This document shows, one piece after another, positions 8,652 to 18,036 of a stretch of DNA of 64,000 nucleotides. Both the position numbers and the translations under genes were made by a program. The notes below the pieces were generated by a model. The model searched no databases. It was not told the DNA's origin and saw only the letters and a list, made by a program, of their open reading frames with translations. The stretch spans positions 5,828,001 to 5,892,000 of the forward strand of contig OZ252023.1 in assembly GCA_965247425.1 (NCBI GenBank), given 5' to 3'. The DNA comes from CAZOZZ01 sp965247425. Lineage in GTDB: Bacteria; Acidobacteriota; Terriglobia; 20CM-2-55-15. Position 1 is the first letter of the stretch, and each line of letters begins with the position of its first letter.

Positions 8652-8831
8652 ATGCGACAGATTGTTTCAAGCGGAACGCACTGGGAGTCCATCGTCGGTT
8701 ATTCCCGAGCCCTTGGTTACGGCGAATGTTGCGGCGATGTTCGCCCCGCAACCTCGATGGTTGAAGTGAAGAGGCTGATCGATCCGGACATGCTCGTCGA
8801 GATCGAAGCCGAAGCCTGGGTGGATGACTAG
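8652..8831 (+). pseudogene. RidA/YjgF-family gene with large internal deletion
   Basis: The 59-residue reading frame starts MRQIVSSGTHWESIVGYSRA, the N-terminus of RidA-family proteins (SSGTPWE..VGYSRAV), and after a few residues jumps to GDVRPATSMVEVKRLIDPDM followed by VEIEAEAW, the family's C-terminus. Normal members have about 125-135 residues; the middle 65-75, including most of the trimer core, are absent with the frame kept. RidA proteins deaminate reactive enamine/imine intermediates, and this product could not form the normal fold. A purine-rich ribosome site (AGGGGG) precedes the ATG. It ends one base before the HAD gene, so the intact ancestor was probably co-transcribed with it. 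Confidence 0.75.
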
Positions 8832-8832
8832 G

Positions 8833-9477
8833 ATGAAGACACCGCCGGGCGCGATTCTCTTCGATCTGGACGGGACCCTGATCGACACGATCGATCTCAT
8901 CCTCCACAGCTACCGCTACACGGTGGCCGCTCACCGTTTCGAACCTCTTCCGGACGCGGATTGGCTGAAGAACATCGGGATCCCCCTGCGCATGCAGTTC
9001 CGGCACTTCACCGAAGATCCGGACGAAATCCAGGCCATGATCAAGACCTACGTAGCCCACAACCTCGACCATCACGACGACCTTGTCCGCGAGTACCCGG
9101 GGGTGTTGGAACGTGTGCGTGCCCTCGGTTCGGCAGGCTGCAAACTCGGCGTTGTTACCAGCAAGATGCACGGCAGTCTCGAACGTGGTCTGACGATCGG
9201 CGGCTTCGACGGCCTGTTCGAGGTTGTAATCGGAGCCGACGACGTCGAGAATCCAAAACCCCATCCCGAGCCCGTGCTGAAGGCACTCGAAGGTCTGGAT
9301 GTTTCCCCGCACGAGACCGTTTTCGTCGGAGATTCACCTTTCGACATGGCGTGTGGCCGCGCGGCCGGCGTCGCGACCGCCGCGGCGCTGTGGGGACCTT
9401 TCTCCCGCCCGGACCTGGAACCTCACAAGCCGGACCACTGGCTTCGAACGCCGCAGGATCTTCAGCGTTTCGCATAA
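8833..9477 (+). CDS. HAD-family hydrolase (PpaX/phosphoglycolate phosphatase-like)
   Basis: 214 residues from ATG 8833; an alternative ATG at 8824 overlaps the RidA remnant. All HAD motifs are visible: nucleophile DLDGT (Asp11, Asp13), motif II threonine in VVTSKMHGSLERG, motif III Lys in NPKPHPEP and motif IV FVGDSPFDMACGRAAG. A helical cap lies between motifs I and II, as in subfamily IA. Close relatives are annotated as pyrophosphatase PpaX or phosphoglycolate phosphatase (Gph); substrate choice cannot be decided here. It is translationally close to the RidA remnant upstream (1-base gap). Confidence 0.9.
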   Translation: MKTPPGAILFDLDGTLIDTIDLILHSYRYTVAAHRFEPLPDADWLKNIGIPLRMQFRHFTEDPDEIQAMIKTYVAHNLDHHDDLVREYPGVLERVRALGSAGCKLGVVTSKMHGSLERGLTIGGFDGLFEVVIGADDVENPKPHPEPVLKALEGLDVSPHETVFVGDSPFDMACGRAAGVATAAALWGPFSRPDLEPHKPDHWLRTPQDLQRFA

Positions 9478-9516
9478 CCCGTTGCTTCCGCAGAACACAA
9501 AATTTATAGCTTGATC

Positions 9517-10028
9517 TCATTCGGTTCGCAGCGCGACCGCCGGATCGACCGTGGTTGCCCTGCGAGCCGGCCTGTAACAGGCGAGCATTGCCGCCAGGGA
9601 GAGTGTCACCGCCACGACTCCAAAAGTGAGGGGATCGGTCGGACTCAGATCAAAAAGCAGTCCGTCGATGAAGCGCGTGAGTGCGAGCGACAGGCCAAGC
9701 CCCAGCAGCACCCCGGTCGCCGTCAGGGCGAATGCTTGAGAGACGACCATCCGGATGATATCTACCGATCGGGCGCCGAACGCGATGCGTATTCCGAGTT
9801 CGGGAATCTTCTGCATGGTCGAAAACGTGACAACGCCGTAGATCCCCACGGCTGCCAGCAAGAGTGCAGTCACAGCAAACAGGCCGACCAGTTGCAGGTA
9901 AAACCTCCTCGTGATGACCGTTCCGTCAACCAGTTGGTCAAGCGGGGCGACGCTGCTGATCACCTGGTTCGGATTGAGGTTCCAGACTTGCTGCTGGAGG
10001 CTTTCGGCAATCGGTAGAGGGTCCGTTT
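9517..10028 (-). pseudogene. ADOP-type ABC permease, 3' part (split by IS21 element)
   Basis: It encodes the C-terminal FtsX domain: QLVGLFAVTALLLAAVGIYG (helix), RIAFGARSVDIIRMV and the terminal PARRATTVDPAVALRTE. In frame upstream of the first Met (ISSVAPLDQL) the codons read DPLPIAESL, continuing exactly where the 5' part at 12778-14939 breaks off. The duplicated target TCCGTTT is at 10022-10028. With the IS and one duplication copy removed, the gene reads VRTETDPLPIAESL across the joint and is 888 codons long, against 887 for its neighbour. ADOP proteins are permease-like membrane proteins with periplasmic MacB-type domains; substrates are unknown. Confidence 0.9.
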
Positions 10029-10119
10029 GGGTTTGTCCACCCGGTCTGGCCCACTTTTGATCGTCTGATTTGGCCCACCCCCTCCTGTTAATAATTCCGA
10101 GTAGTGATAATTACCGTCG

Positions 10120-10228
10120 GGCCTGTGTTGTAGATGTGGGAAAGCCGAGCGCCCTTGGCGAGGCTTTTCCAAGCGCTGTGGGAATCCTGGTTTTTAGGAT
10201 TTCCACAGCGCGTCATCTTCCACAGGCC
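10120..10228 (-). ncRNA. Candidate structured RNA/DNA module downstream of istB (element 1)
   Basis: Read on the minus strand (the istB sense strand), GGCCTGTG at the 5' end pairs with CACAGGCC at the 3' end, extended by AGATG with CATCT. Inside are two hairpins: GCGCTGTGG-A-AATCCT with AGGATT-C-CCACAGCGC, and GGAAAAGCC with GGCTTTCC around a 15-base loop. The same three-helix plan, with compensatory changes, is found in the unrelated element 2 at 25022-25117. A purine-rich tract (AAAAAGAACCAA) precedes both. Transcription is not shown; it could also act as DNA hairpins or as a terminator region. Confidence 0.5.
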
Positions 10229-10323
10229 TCCGTTTCTTTCTTTTTGGTTCTTTTTCTTTCTTTCGGGAAAAAACTCCGTTTCCAGGATCGCCCAGGATCG
10301 ACGACCGCGCGGCGATCCGACCC

Positions 10324-11136
10324 TCAGGACGTGGTTTGTTTCGCGGGTTTCTCCTTTCCAGGCGGATGCCGTGGTTTCTGTCGTTTCTCCAACGTGCGCC
10401 GAAACCGGAAGGATTCGGTTCCGGTCTCGATGATGTGAGCGCGATCGGTTATCCGGTCCAGCAACGCCTTGCACAGCCGAACATTGGGAAACACCTGGGT
10501 CCATTCCGAGAACGGCAGATTCGTTGTCAAGATCACCGTCGCCCGCTCGGCTCGATCCGAGATGACTTGAAAGAGGAGTTCGGCGCCGAGGTCTGCCATC
10601 GGGACATAGCCGACTTCGTCGATGGCAATCAACTCGTATCGGAACCATCGGGCCAGAACCCGGCGGAACTGGTCGTTGTGTTGGGCCTCGACCAACTCGT
10701 TGATCAAGCCGGCGGCCGTCGTAAAGCGAACCCGCTTCTTCTGCCGACAAGCGGCCACGCACAGTCCTGTGGCCAGGTGCGTCTTGCCCGTTCCACACTC
10801 CCCGATCAGGACGACAGGTTCGGCGTGTTCTAAATAGCCACCGTCTGCGAGTCCACGGATCCGGTTGGCTGGAACCTTCGACCGCGAGAAGTCAAAGTCC
10901 TCGAGTGTCTTCATTCGAGGGAAACGTGCGGCTTGAATCCGCCGGGCCACGGTGTTCCGTTCGCGTTCTTCAACTTCCATCGCCAGCAAGGCTTCCAGAT
11001 ACCGTGTGTAGGTGTGCTCTTCCCGCTGGGCCTGCTCGGCCATGGCCGCAAACTGCGTTCCGATCGTGGGCGTCCGGAGAGCTTTACAGTACTGCTGAAT
11101 CGCCGCCTGTTCGACCCCGCCGGCTGTGGCGGACAC
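10324..11136 (-). CDS. istB: IS21-family ATP-binding helper protein IstB (element 1)
   Basis: 270 residues. It is an AAA+ ATPase related to DnaC/DnaA that selects target DNA and activates the IstA transposase. Walker A GECGTGKT lies near residue 105, Walker B LIAIDEVGY near 173, sensor I LTTNLPFSEW near 204, and an arginine-rich end RFRRTLEKRQ follows. The GTG start at 11136 overlaps the istA stop codon by one base, so translation is coupled to istA. The sequence is only distantly similar to the IstB of element 2, which has GPTGIGKS and LLAIDDW in the same places, so the two elements belong to different subgroups. Confidence 0.93.
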   Translation of the reverse strand: MSATAGGVEQAAIQQYCKALRTPTIGTQFAAMAEQAQREEHTYTRYLEALLAMEVEERERNTVARRIQAARFPRMKTLEDFDFSRSKVPANRIRGLADGGYLEHAEPVVLIGECGTGKTHLATGLCVAACRQKKRVRFTTAAGLINELVEAQHNDQFRRVLARWFRYELIAIDEVGYVPMADLGAELLFQVISDRAERATVILTTNLPFSEWTQVFPNVRLCKALLDRITDRAHIIETGTESFRFRRTLEKRQKPRHPPGKEKPAKQTTS

Positions 11137-12668
11137 TAGACCACCTCCGCAGTGAGCAGTACATCGTAAGTATTCACCTCCGGCAGGGGCCGCTCATAAG
11201 CGCGTAGTGCGGCCACTTCCAGTCGCGGCGCCGCCGGCCGGTCGAATCGGGCCTCGGTCATCAGGTAGCGCGCCGCGGCGGCATCGGAGCATCCCAGGCG
11301 CAGGGCTTGTTGGAATGCGGAATCCAGCTCGCTATAGCCATGTTCCCGGCCCAGTAGGAGCAACTCCACCATTGCGCGGGTCCCATTCTGTTTTCCGTTG
11401 CGATCGATCAACGTCTGCCAGAACTCGTCATAGCTTTTCGGCCATCGGCCCTGTTGCCGCCATTGCTCCAGAGGCTTGCTCCCGGCCAGCGCGCCCGGCT
11501 TCCGCTCCAACACCTCCAGATAATGTTCCAGATTGAAGAAGTGCTGGCCGTTTCCATATCCTCGCTCATGCCGCGCCACGCATCCGCCATCGTGCCAGAC
11601 CTCCACGTAGGCCGGAAAAACGCTCGCCCGCACCACAGTCCCGGCCTTGACGGGGGCGGAGTAGAAGTTGTTACGCACCCGTACACATCCCTTACCATCG
11701 ACTCGTGGAAAGCTGTCCTCGGCCAGAGGGAACCCTTCGGTCGATAACGCGAGCAGATGGGGCTGTTCGATCTGCATCCCTTCACCCACCGTCTGGACCC
11801 GATCGCCGATCTTGCGCCGTTCATCGGCACGGCAACCGGCCAGCAGCTGCGCATTCAGATCCGCCAGGTCCTTCGCCTTCGGCACCGGTACCAGGTGATT
11901 GCGCCGGAAGTATCCGGCTTCGCCTTCCACACCGCCTTTCTCGTGGCCCTCGCCGGGTGTGCAGAACTCGGCTTGAAACTTCCAATGCGACCGAAACGCG
12001 ATGAACCGTTCGGTCTCTACACGCCGGTATCCCCGCAGAATCTTCTTCACCGCGCTGGTCAGGTTGTCATAACGCAGCACCCCGAAGACCCCCGCAAAAT
12101 AGCGGAAACCCAACTCATGAGCCTCCAGGAATGCCTGTTGTGTCGCCCGAGGATAAGCTCGATGGAATGCGCCACCACTGCCCATGCTCCGCATACAGAA
12201 AACCTGGAGCTTCTGCCGTTCGCCATCCAACTCCGCGACGGCTTCGTACCAGTCGATCTGTGCTTCCTGACCCCAGGCGTAGCTTTGCGGCACGAACGTC
12301 TCCTGTCGGATGAAACCCATCTCCCGCTTCCGCCGCCCGACATACCGGCGAACCGTCGATTCCCCAATCGGATGTTTCGGAAATTCCATCCGGATCCGTT
12401 CGTAGATCCGGTGACTGGTGTGCCGCTGCTTCCGCGGGGCCTGCCTGTCCGCCTCCAACACCCCGTTGATAAATTCCATAACCGGCTCCAGCCTCGGCCT
12501 CTTCCGCTCCGGGCTCTTCCTCGCCGGCGGCACGGCGTTTCCCAGCGCTTGACGCACCATCCGCCGATGCACCCCCAGCCGCCGGGCCACACCCTGGATC
12601 GTTCCCACACCAAACTCGTGCTCTCGCCGAATCTCTTCAAATAATTCCACCTTCGATCTCCTTGACAC
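11136..12668 (-). CDS. istA: IS21-family transposase IstA (element 1)
   Basis: 510 residues, normal for IstA. It has an N-terminal helix-turn-helix (IQGVARRLGVHRRMVRQAL, about 24-42), a second winged segment, then an RNase H-type integrase core: Asp in EAQIDWYEAV near 135, Asp in LRYDNLTSAV near 200 and Glu in HEKGGVEGEAGYFRRN near 240. It cuts and joins DNA at the element ends. The frame is intact, with no stop or indel, so the element may still be active. The ATG lies about 57 bp inside the repeat-bearing right end. Confidence 0.95.
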   Translation of the reverse strand: MSRRSKVELFEEIRREHEFGVGTIQGVARRLGVHRRMVRQALGNAVPPARKSPERKRPRLEPVMEFINGVLEADRQAPRKQRHTSHRIYERIRMEFPKHPIGESTVRRYVGRRKREMGFIRQETFVPQSYAWGQEAQIDWYEAVAELDGERQKLQVFCMRSMGSGGAFHRAYPRATQQAFLEAHELGFRYFAGVFGVLRYDNLTSAVKKILRGYRRVETERFIAFRSHWKFQAEFCTPGEGHEKGGVEGEAGYFRRNHLVPVPKAKDLADLNAQLLAGCRADERRKIGDRVQTVGEGMQIEQPHLLALSTEGFPLAEDSFPRVDGKGCVRVRNNFYSAPVKAGTVVRASVFPAYVEVWHDGGCVARHERGYGNGQHFFNLEHYLEVLERKPGALAGSKPLEQWRQQGRWPKSYDEFWQTLIDRNGKQNGTRAMVELLLLGREHGYSELDSAFQQALRLGCSDAAAARYLMTEARFDRPAAPRLEVAALRAYERPLPEVNTYDVLLTAEVV

Positions 12669-12777
12669 CGGGTCCCTCCATTCCGACTCTTTGTTCGGAA
12701 CAGCCTCTCCGGTTCAGTCGTCAGGGGTGGGCCAAATCAAACGATCAAAAGTGGGCCAATTTAGAGTAGCGAAATCA

Positions 12778-14939
12778 TCCGTTTCTGTCCGCACGACGAC
12801 AATCATCGACCCGAAGGGGTTTTGACGATGCGGGAGGAAGATCTCGGCTCTCGGGCTGCCGTCCAGGCCCGTGTGACGTGCATCGGCGACCACACCGATG
12901 ACCTGGTGTGTGGTCTCGACGCCGTCGTCATCCATTCTGATATCACTGCCGATGAAGTCCCCGTCCCCCCAGTACCGGCGGGCCGCACTCTCGGTAACGA
13001 CGACCACAGGCGGGGACTCCGCTCCGTCAAACCGAGTGAACACACGTCCGTCGAGGACGCGAATGCCCATCGCCTCGAAGTAACCCACAGTCGCAATCGT
13101 TACGTCGGTTGCGTGTGCTTCGGCCACACCACGCTCGTCCATCGTGGTGAAGACCCTCTCCATTTCACTGCTGGAGCCGTGAAATGGCAGAACGGACGCG
13201 GCGCCGGCTTCCAGGACGCCGGGCAACGCGCGCATCCTCGTGAGAACCTCGGTGAGATAACTTGTCTGCTGCTCTGGCGCGGGGTAGGAGTCCCAGAAGT
13301 GCATTTCGAGAGTCAGCGCATCATTGGAAACGAACCCCGGGTCGACGGAAAGCAGATTCATGAAACTCCGGCCGAGCAGTCCCGCGCCGATCAACAACAC
13401 GAGGGCCAGCGCGATTTCAGACACGACGAGAGCGCCGCCCAGGCGACGGCTGAAACCACCGGAGGTGAAGGCTCGCCGGCTCTCTTTCAGCAAAGAGTTC
13501 GTGTCCTTTGTGAACAAACGCGCCAGCGGAGCCAGGCCCGATATCAGTGCGGCTGCAATCGAAACCAGCGCCGTGAACAGCATGACGTTCATATCGAGCC
13601 GGACATATTCGATTCGAGGGAAATCGGACGGGCTCATGTGTGGCAGCAGCCTTTGTACCCAGATCGCCAGAAGTGTACCGAGGCTGCCACCGAGACCGGC
13701 CAGCATCATGCTTTCAACGCCGAGTTGTCGTACCAGTCGGGTGCGACCCGCGCCCACTGCCGCCCTGACGGCGAATTCCTGCTCACGTTGGGACCCGCGC
13801 ATGAGCATGAGGCATGCGACGTTGGAGCATGCGATCAGCAGAACGAATCCGACGGCGGCCAGGAGGATGATCAGGGGTTGTCGTACGTGTCCAACCAGAT
13901 GATCCTCCAGCGACACAACCGTGATCCCGATCCCGGTGTTCGACTCGGGATAGCGCTGGGCCAGGCTGGTGGCGATGGCGTCCATGTCGGTCTGAATCTC
14001 GGCGGGTGTCACGCCTTCCCTCGGCTCCGCGATCACACCCAGAAATCCGGACGCCCGCTGTGCCGCTTCCGGCCGAAGCAGGTAAGGGGCCCAGATGTGA
14101 GTCTCGCGGGAGGGGAACCGGAATTCCGGCGGCATCACGCCAACCACCGTAAAGGGAGTGTCCCCGAAATCCAGCGTCCGCCCGACCACAGTGGGATCTG
14201 CCCCGAACTGTTGCTGCCACAGCGGGTGGCTGATTACGAACGCCCGCTGGTTTCCGATTTCGTAGTCCGGCGCGTCGAACGTCCGTCCGTAGGCGGGTTC
14301 GATGCCGAGAGTTTCGAAAAATCCCTCGGTCACCAGCGTCGCCGGAATGTCGAGGGCTCGTCCCGCTTCTTTGTATTCGAAGGAGTAAGGTCTGGTCGCC
14401 GCTATTCGCCGGAAGACCCGGTTCTCGTTCCGCCAGTCGTTGAAGTTTGCCGGCGCCACGCCGTCCCTTTCCACTCCGTCCGCCAGATCGTTCTGCCACA
14501 GCGTGTAGATGTCGCTCGCGTTGGGATACTGCAGCGGCTGCAGGAGTACGGCGTTCACGATGCTGAATATTCCGGTGTTGGCGCCGATACCAAGGGCAAG
14601 AGTAAGTACGGCAACCGCTGCGAATCCCGGATTCCGTTTCAGTTGTCGCAGGCCGAAAACGACGTCCTGCCGGATCTGATCGAAATACTCGGAGCGCCGT
14701 CGTTCCGTTTCGACAACGCGATCGATCGAATAACATTCGGAGTGGACCTCCGACTCGTCGCCGAACGCGCGGCGTGCTTCCTCGTCGGCCGCTTCGGGCT
14801 CCCATCCCTTGTCAACGAGTTCCCGGGCCCTCATTTCCAGATGGAAACGGATCTCGTCATTGAGGTCGCTGTTGATATTGCGTCCCCAGAAGGTGAGATA
14901 GCGTCGCCAAAGGGGTGTCTCTTGCTTTTTCCTACTCAC
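12778..14939 (-). pseudogene. ADOP-type ABC permease, 5' part (split by IS21 element)
   Basis: The first 720 codons of an ADOP permease. It begins MSRKKQETPLWRRYLTFWGR, the short cytosolic N-terminal domain typical of ADOPs, then RQLKRNPGFAAVAVLTLALG (first membrane helix), a long MacB-type periplasmic domain, three further helices around VGFVLLIACSNVACLMLMRG, and a second periplasmic domain broken at VVVRTET. The reading frame then runs into IS21 DNA and stops at 12714. The ATG lies 8 bp after the stop of the next permease gene upstream (14948), so both belong to one PadR-controlled operon. No ATPase gene is linked, as usual for ADOPs. Confidence 0.92.
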
Positions 14940-14947
14940 GATCGACT

Positions 14948-17611
14948 CTAGTTCACCCGGAGTGTTTGAATCGGGTCGACGCGAAGCGCCCGGCGGGCCG
15001 GGATGTAGGCGGCAACCAGGGCGGTTCCAAGCATCAACACCGAAACCCCGAAATAGGTGATCGGGTCCGTGGATCCGATACCGAACAGCAGGGATTCCAT
15101 GTAACGTGTGAGAGCAATGGCTCCGATAACACCGGCACCCACTCCGGCGACGGTCAGAAACAGTCCACGGCCCAGAACCAGCTTGAGAATCGAGTCCCCT
15201 CCCGCACCCAGAGCCACGCGCACACCGAGCTCATGCGTGCGTTCAGCGACCGAATAACTGGTAATCCCATAGATTCCGATCATCGCCAGGAGGAGGGCCA
15301 GGAGCGCGAACCCTCCGACGACGAGCATGTTGAAGCGGGGGAGGTTCATCGCGTCTCGGACCCAGACGTCCATTGGCACGATCGAATCGACGACGATTGC
15401 CGGGTCGACCCGGCGAACTGCTTCCTTCATGGATGCCGCAGCGTTTTGAGGTGCCGATCGCGTGCGGGCAACGAGCCAGGCGCCTCCGGGCACATCCGCC
15501 TCGATGGGAAAGTAGACCTTCGGCGGTGGTGCCTGATCCGGACCCTGGTGATGGACGTTGCCGACGACGCCAACCACCTGGAACCAGGGGAAATCGTCTG
15601 AGACGCCGGACCACCGGAATCGCTCGCCGAGCACTTCGGAGTTGCCCCACAGCTGTCGAGCCGCCGCCTGGTTCACGATGACGGGAGGAGATTCGTAGTT
15701 GGTTTCTTCACGCGCAAAACCGCGGCCCCCGAGCAGCGGAATGCCCATTGCTCTGAAGTAGTCGCCGCCCACCCGCTGAAAGGCCAGTTCCGGACGCTGG
15801 GCCGGCGGCAACGGGCGGCTCTGGACTTCCAGGCGGGTCGTCATCAATCCGTGCAACGGGAGGTCGGATGTCAGTGCCACCGCTTCTGTCTCGGGCATGG
15901 CTGCGGCTTGTTCCAGCAGGACCCGATACAAAGAAAGTCGATCCCCATCGTCGGCGTAACGTGTCGCGGGCAGCTCGAGCTCTGCTGTCAGCGTTCGTGC
16001 CGAGTCGAACCCGATGTCGACTTGAACCAGGGCGACGAAGCTGCGTGCAAGCAAGCCCGCTCCGACCATCAACATCAGCGCGATTCCCACTTCGGCAACC
16101 ACAAGAACATCCCGAATGTGCCGTCCCCGCTGCCCCATTTCCGCCCCGGTCCGTCCCGCCAAAGACAGGGCGATTGCTGAGCGGGATGCCTGAATTGCCG
16201 GCGCGGCTGAGAACAGAAGTCCGGCCAGAAGCGAGACCGTCGCAGTGAACAGGAGGACGGTTCCGTCCACTGCTACGTTTTCCATCCGTGGCAACCAGTC
16301 CGGGTTCATCCGGTGCAGGAAAAAGACTCCTGCCTGGGCGACCAAAACTCCGGCCAGACCGCCGAGCCCGGCCAGGACGGCGTTTTCGGTAAACAGTTGC
16401 CGAATCACCCGCCCCCCGGTCGCTCCCATGGCGTTGCGAATGGCCATTTCCCGAATGCGGCTGCTCGCTCGACCAAGAAGAAGGCTGGCAACATTCGCGC
16501 AGGCGATCAGGAGGATGAATCCGACAGCGCCCAGCAGAACCCATAGTGTCGTGCGGGCATCGCCGACGAGCTGCTCGTGAATCGGCACAACCCGGGCACG
16601 CTTGCCGGTGTTGGAATCGGGGTAATCGATTGCGAGATCCGCCGTGATCGCGTCCAGTTCGGTGTCGGCCTGTTCGGGGGATATTCCAGGGGCGAGCCGC
16701 CCGATGGCCCAGAGCCAGCGCAATGATCGTCGGTTTTGTGCTGCCAGCGGATTGCGGGCGATGGGCGCCCAGAAATCCGCCTCGGTAAAGAAGCGGAACT
16801 CCCGCCCCATCACACCGACCACCGTTGCAGCTTCGCCGTCGATCACGATCTCACGGTCGATGACCGAGGGGTCTCGCCCGAATCGGTCCTGCCACAAGCG
16901 TTCACTGACCACGACCGCCAGTGGGCTGTCCGGTTCCTCGTCGACAGGACCGAGAGTCCGGTCGAGCACGGCGTCAATTCCCAGCAAGTCGAAAAACGGG
17001 GCTGAGACGTGCTGTACGTTGATCTTGAGAGGTTCCGGATCTCCTTCGAGGACGGCGTCCCCTTCGAAGCCGATGACCGCGCTCATGTCCTCGACGCTTC
17101 TGGAGCGCTCCCTGAGATCGTTGAAGTCGGGCAGCGACAGCTGACCCTCGAGTCGGTTTTGCGGTATGTCGTGGGTCCAGATCATGACGAGCCGGTTCGC
17201 ATCGTCGTAAGGCAGCGGGCTCAGGACGACTCCGTAGACGATGGAGAAGACGGCGGCGTTGGCGCCGATGCCCAGGGCCAGGGTCAGTACCGTCAGCAAC
17301 GCCAATCCGGGCCTGCGGTAGATCTGGCGCAGTCCATATACGCAATCCTGTTTGAACTGTTCGAAGTAATTGGTACGTCTCACTATTTGCTCCTGTTGTC
17401 GGTCGATCCGCCGGCATTCGTTTCGGAGAAGCTCGGCATCGCCGAACACCTGGTGTGCGGCCTTCAGTGCAGGCCCGGGAAGCAGCCCGCGATCCATGAA
17501 TTCCTGACGACGCATCTCCACGTGAAAACCGAACTCGTCGTTCAAATCCCGGTCGATGCTCCGACCCCAGAAGATCCGGTACCGGCGCCACATTGGAACC
17601 TTGCGTTTCAT
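14948..17611 (-). CDS. ADOP-type ABC transporter permease, 887 aa
   Basis: An intact permease of the acidobacterial duplicated orphan type. The cytosolic N-terminal domain (about 1-85, MWRRYRIFWGRSIDRDLNDE) is followed by helix 1 (GLALLTVLTLALGIGANAAV), a MacB-like periplasmic domain (about 130-350), helices near VGFILLIACANVASLLLGRA, RQLFTENAVLAGLGGLAGVL and VLLFTATVSLLAGLLFSAAP, helix 5 (VLVVAEVGIALMLMVGAGLL), a second periplasmic domain and a final FtsX domain ending PARRALRVDPIQTLRVN. It probably works as an efflux or assembly permease with an ATPase encoded elsewhere. It lies between padR (7 bp upstream) and the IS-interrupted second permease (8 bp downstream), so it is likely under PadR control. 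Confidence 0.93.
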   Translation of the reverse strand: MKRKVPMWRRYRIFWGRSIDRDLNDEFGFHVEMRRQEFMDRGLLPGPALKAAHQVFGDAELLRNECRRIDRQQEQIVRRTNYFEQFKQDCVYGLRQIYRRPGLALLTVLTLALGIGANAAVFSIVYGVVLSPLPYDDANRLVMIWTHDIPQNRLEGQLSLPDFNDLRERSRSVEDMSAVIGFEGDAVLEGDPEPLKINVQHVSAPFFDLLGIDAVLDRTLGPVDEEPDSPLAVVVSERLWQDRFGRDPSVIDREIVIDGEAATVVGVMGREFRFFTEADFWAPIARNPLAAQNRRSLRWLWAIGRLAPGISPEQADTELDAITADLAIDYPDSNTGKRARVVPIHEQLVGDARTTLWVLLGAVGFILLIACANVASLLLGRASSRIREMAIRNAMGATGGRVIRQLFTENAVLAGLGGLAGVLVAQAGVFFLHRMNPDWLPRMENVAVDGTVLLFTATVSLLAGLLFSAAPAIQASRSAIALSLAGRTGAEMGQRGRHIRDVLVVAEVGIALMLMVGAGLLARSFVALVQVDIGFDSARTLTAELELPATRYADDGDRLSLYRVLLEQAAAMPETEAVALTSDLPLHGLMTTRLEVQSRPLPPAQRPELAFQRVGGDYFRAMGIPLLGGRGFAREETNYESPPVIVNQAAARQLWGNSEVLGERFRWSGVSDDFPWFQVVGVVGNVHHQGPDQAPPPKVYFPIEADVPGGAWLVARTRSAPQNAAASMKEAVRRVDPAIVVDSIVPMDVWVRDAMNLPRFNMLVVGGFALLALLLAMIGIYGITSYSVAERTHELGVRVALGAGGDSILKLVLGRGLFLTVAGVGAGVIGAIALTRYMESLLFGIGSTDPITYFGVSVLMLGTALVAAYIPARRALRVDPIQTLRVN

Positions 17612-17618
17612 CGGCGGT

Positions 17619-17969
17619 TTACGCCCAGTCCGGCGCTTTCGTGGCTTCGACGACCTTGCCCACGGCTTCGGCGAACCGGGACCACGTCGACATTTCAGTT
17701 TCGAGTTGCTTCCGACCCAGTTTCGTCAGCTCGTAGAACTTGGCGCGCCGATTGTTTTCCGACAACCCCCACTCCGATTCGATCCATCCTTTGCGTTCGA
17801 GACGATGGAGTGCCGGGTAGAGAACACCCTCCTGTATTTCGAAGGCCTCCTCCGTGATCTCTCGAATCCAACGTGAAATCGCGTAACCGTGCATCGGTCC
17901 CCACGTGAGCGCTTTCAGAATCAGTACATCCAGGGCGCCCTTCAAGATCCCAAGCTTTTGGTCGTTCAT
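17619..17969 (-). CDS. PadR-family transcriptional regulator
   Basis: 116 residues starting MNDQKLGILKGALDVLILKA. The start at 17969 is chosen because GGGAGA lies 4 bases upstream; a TTG start 12 bases further is possible but has no such site. The winged helix-turn-helix (GPMHGYAISRWI, then EGVLYPALHRLERKGWIESEW) is followed by a wing (SENNRRAKFYELTKLGRKQL) and a short dimerisation helix. This is the short PadR class (subfamily 2) that precedes ADOP operons and is expected to repress its own operon. A candidate operator lies about 40 bp upstream (18008-18036). Confidence 0.93.
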   Translation of the reverse strand: MNDQKLGILKGALDVLILKALTWGPMHGYAISRWIREITEEAFEIQEGVLYPALHRLERKGWIESEWGLSENNRRAKFYELTKLGRKQLETEMSTWSRFAEAVGKVVEATKAPDWA

Positions 17970-18007
17970 GGTTTCTCCCAAATGACTGCTAGGGGTGATG
18001 GTAAAAC

Positions 18008-18036
18008 AGCACCCCTGTTATTGCAAGGGGTATGCT
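18008..18036. promoter_or_regulatory. Candidate PadR operator upstream of the padR-ADOP operon
   Basis: An imperfect dyad, AGCACCCCT at 18008-18016 facing AGGGGTATGCT at 18026-18036, separated by about 9 bases with an AT-rich centre (GTTATTGC). A further half-site AGGGGTGAT lies at 17991-17999. Position and symmetry suit a self-regulating PadR. This is inferred only, since the arms differ from the ATGT/ACAT core of well-studied PadR sites. Confidence 0.35.

Larger units (their letters stand above)
10029..12777 (-). mobile_element. IS21-family insertion sequence, element 1 (2749 bp)
   Basis: It carries istA and istB on the minus strand plus about 295 bp of noncoding DNA downstream of istB. 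Both ends share TGGCCCACTTTTGATCG (10048-10064, and in the complement at 12741-12757), followed by GATTTGGCCCACCCC as a second copy of the binding core. A 7-bp direct repeat, TCCGTTT, flanks the element (10022-10028 and 12778-12784) and fits the 4-8 bp duplications of this family. The outermost bases of the two ends match only loosely (GGTTTGTCC and GATTTCGCT), so the exact tips are inferred from the duplication and the restored reading frame. Confidence 0.9.

Noticed and set aside
12822..14951. 709-codon open frame on the plus strand opposite the split ADOP gene
   Set aside because: Antisense shadow of a clear permease gene; the protein is low-complexity Arg/His/Gly rich with no domain.
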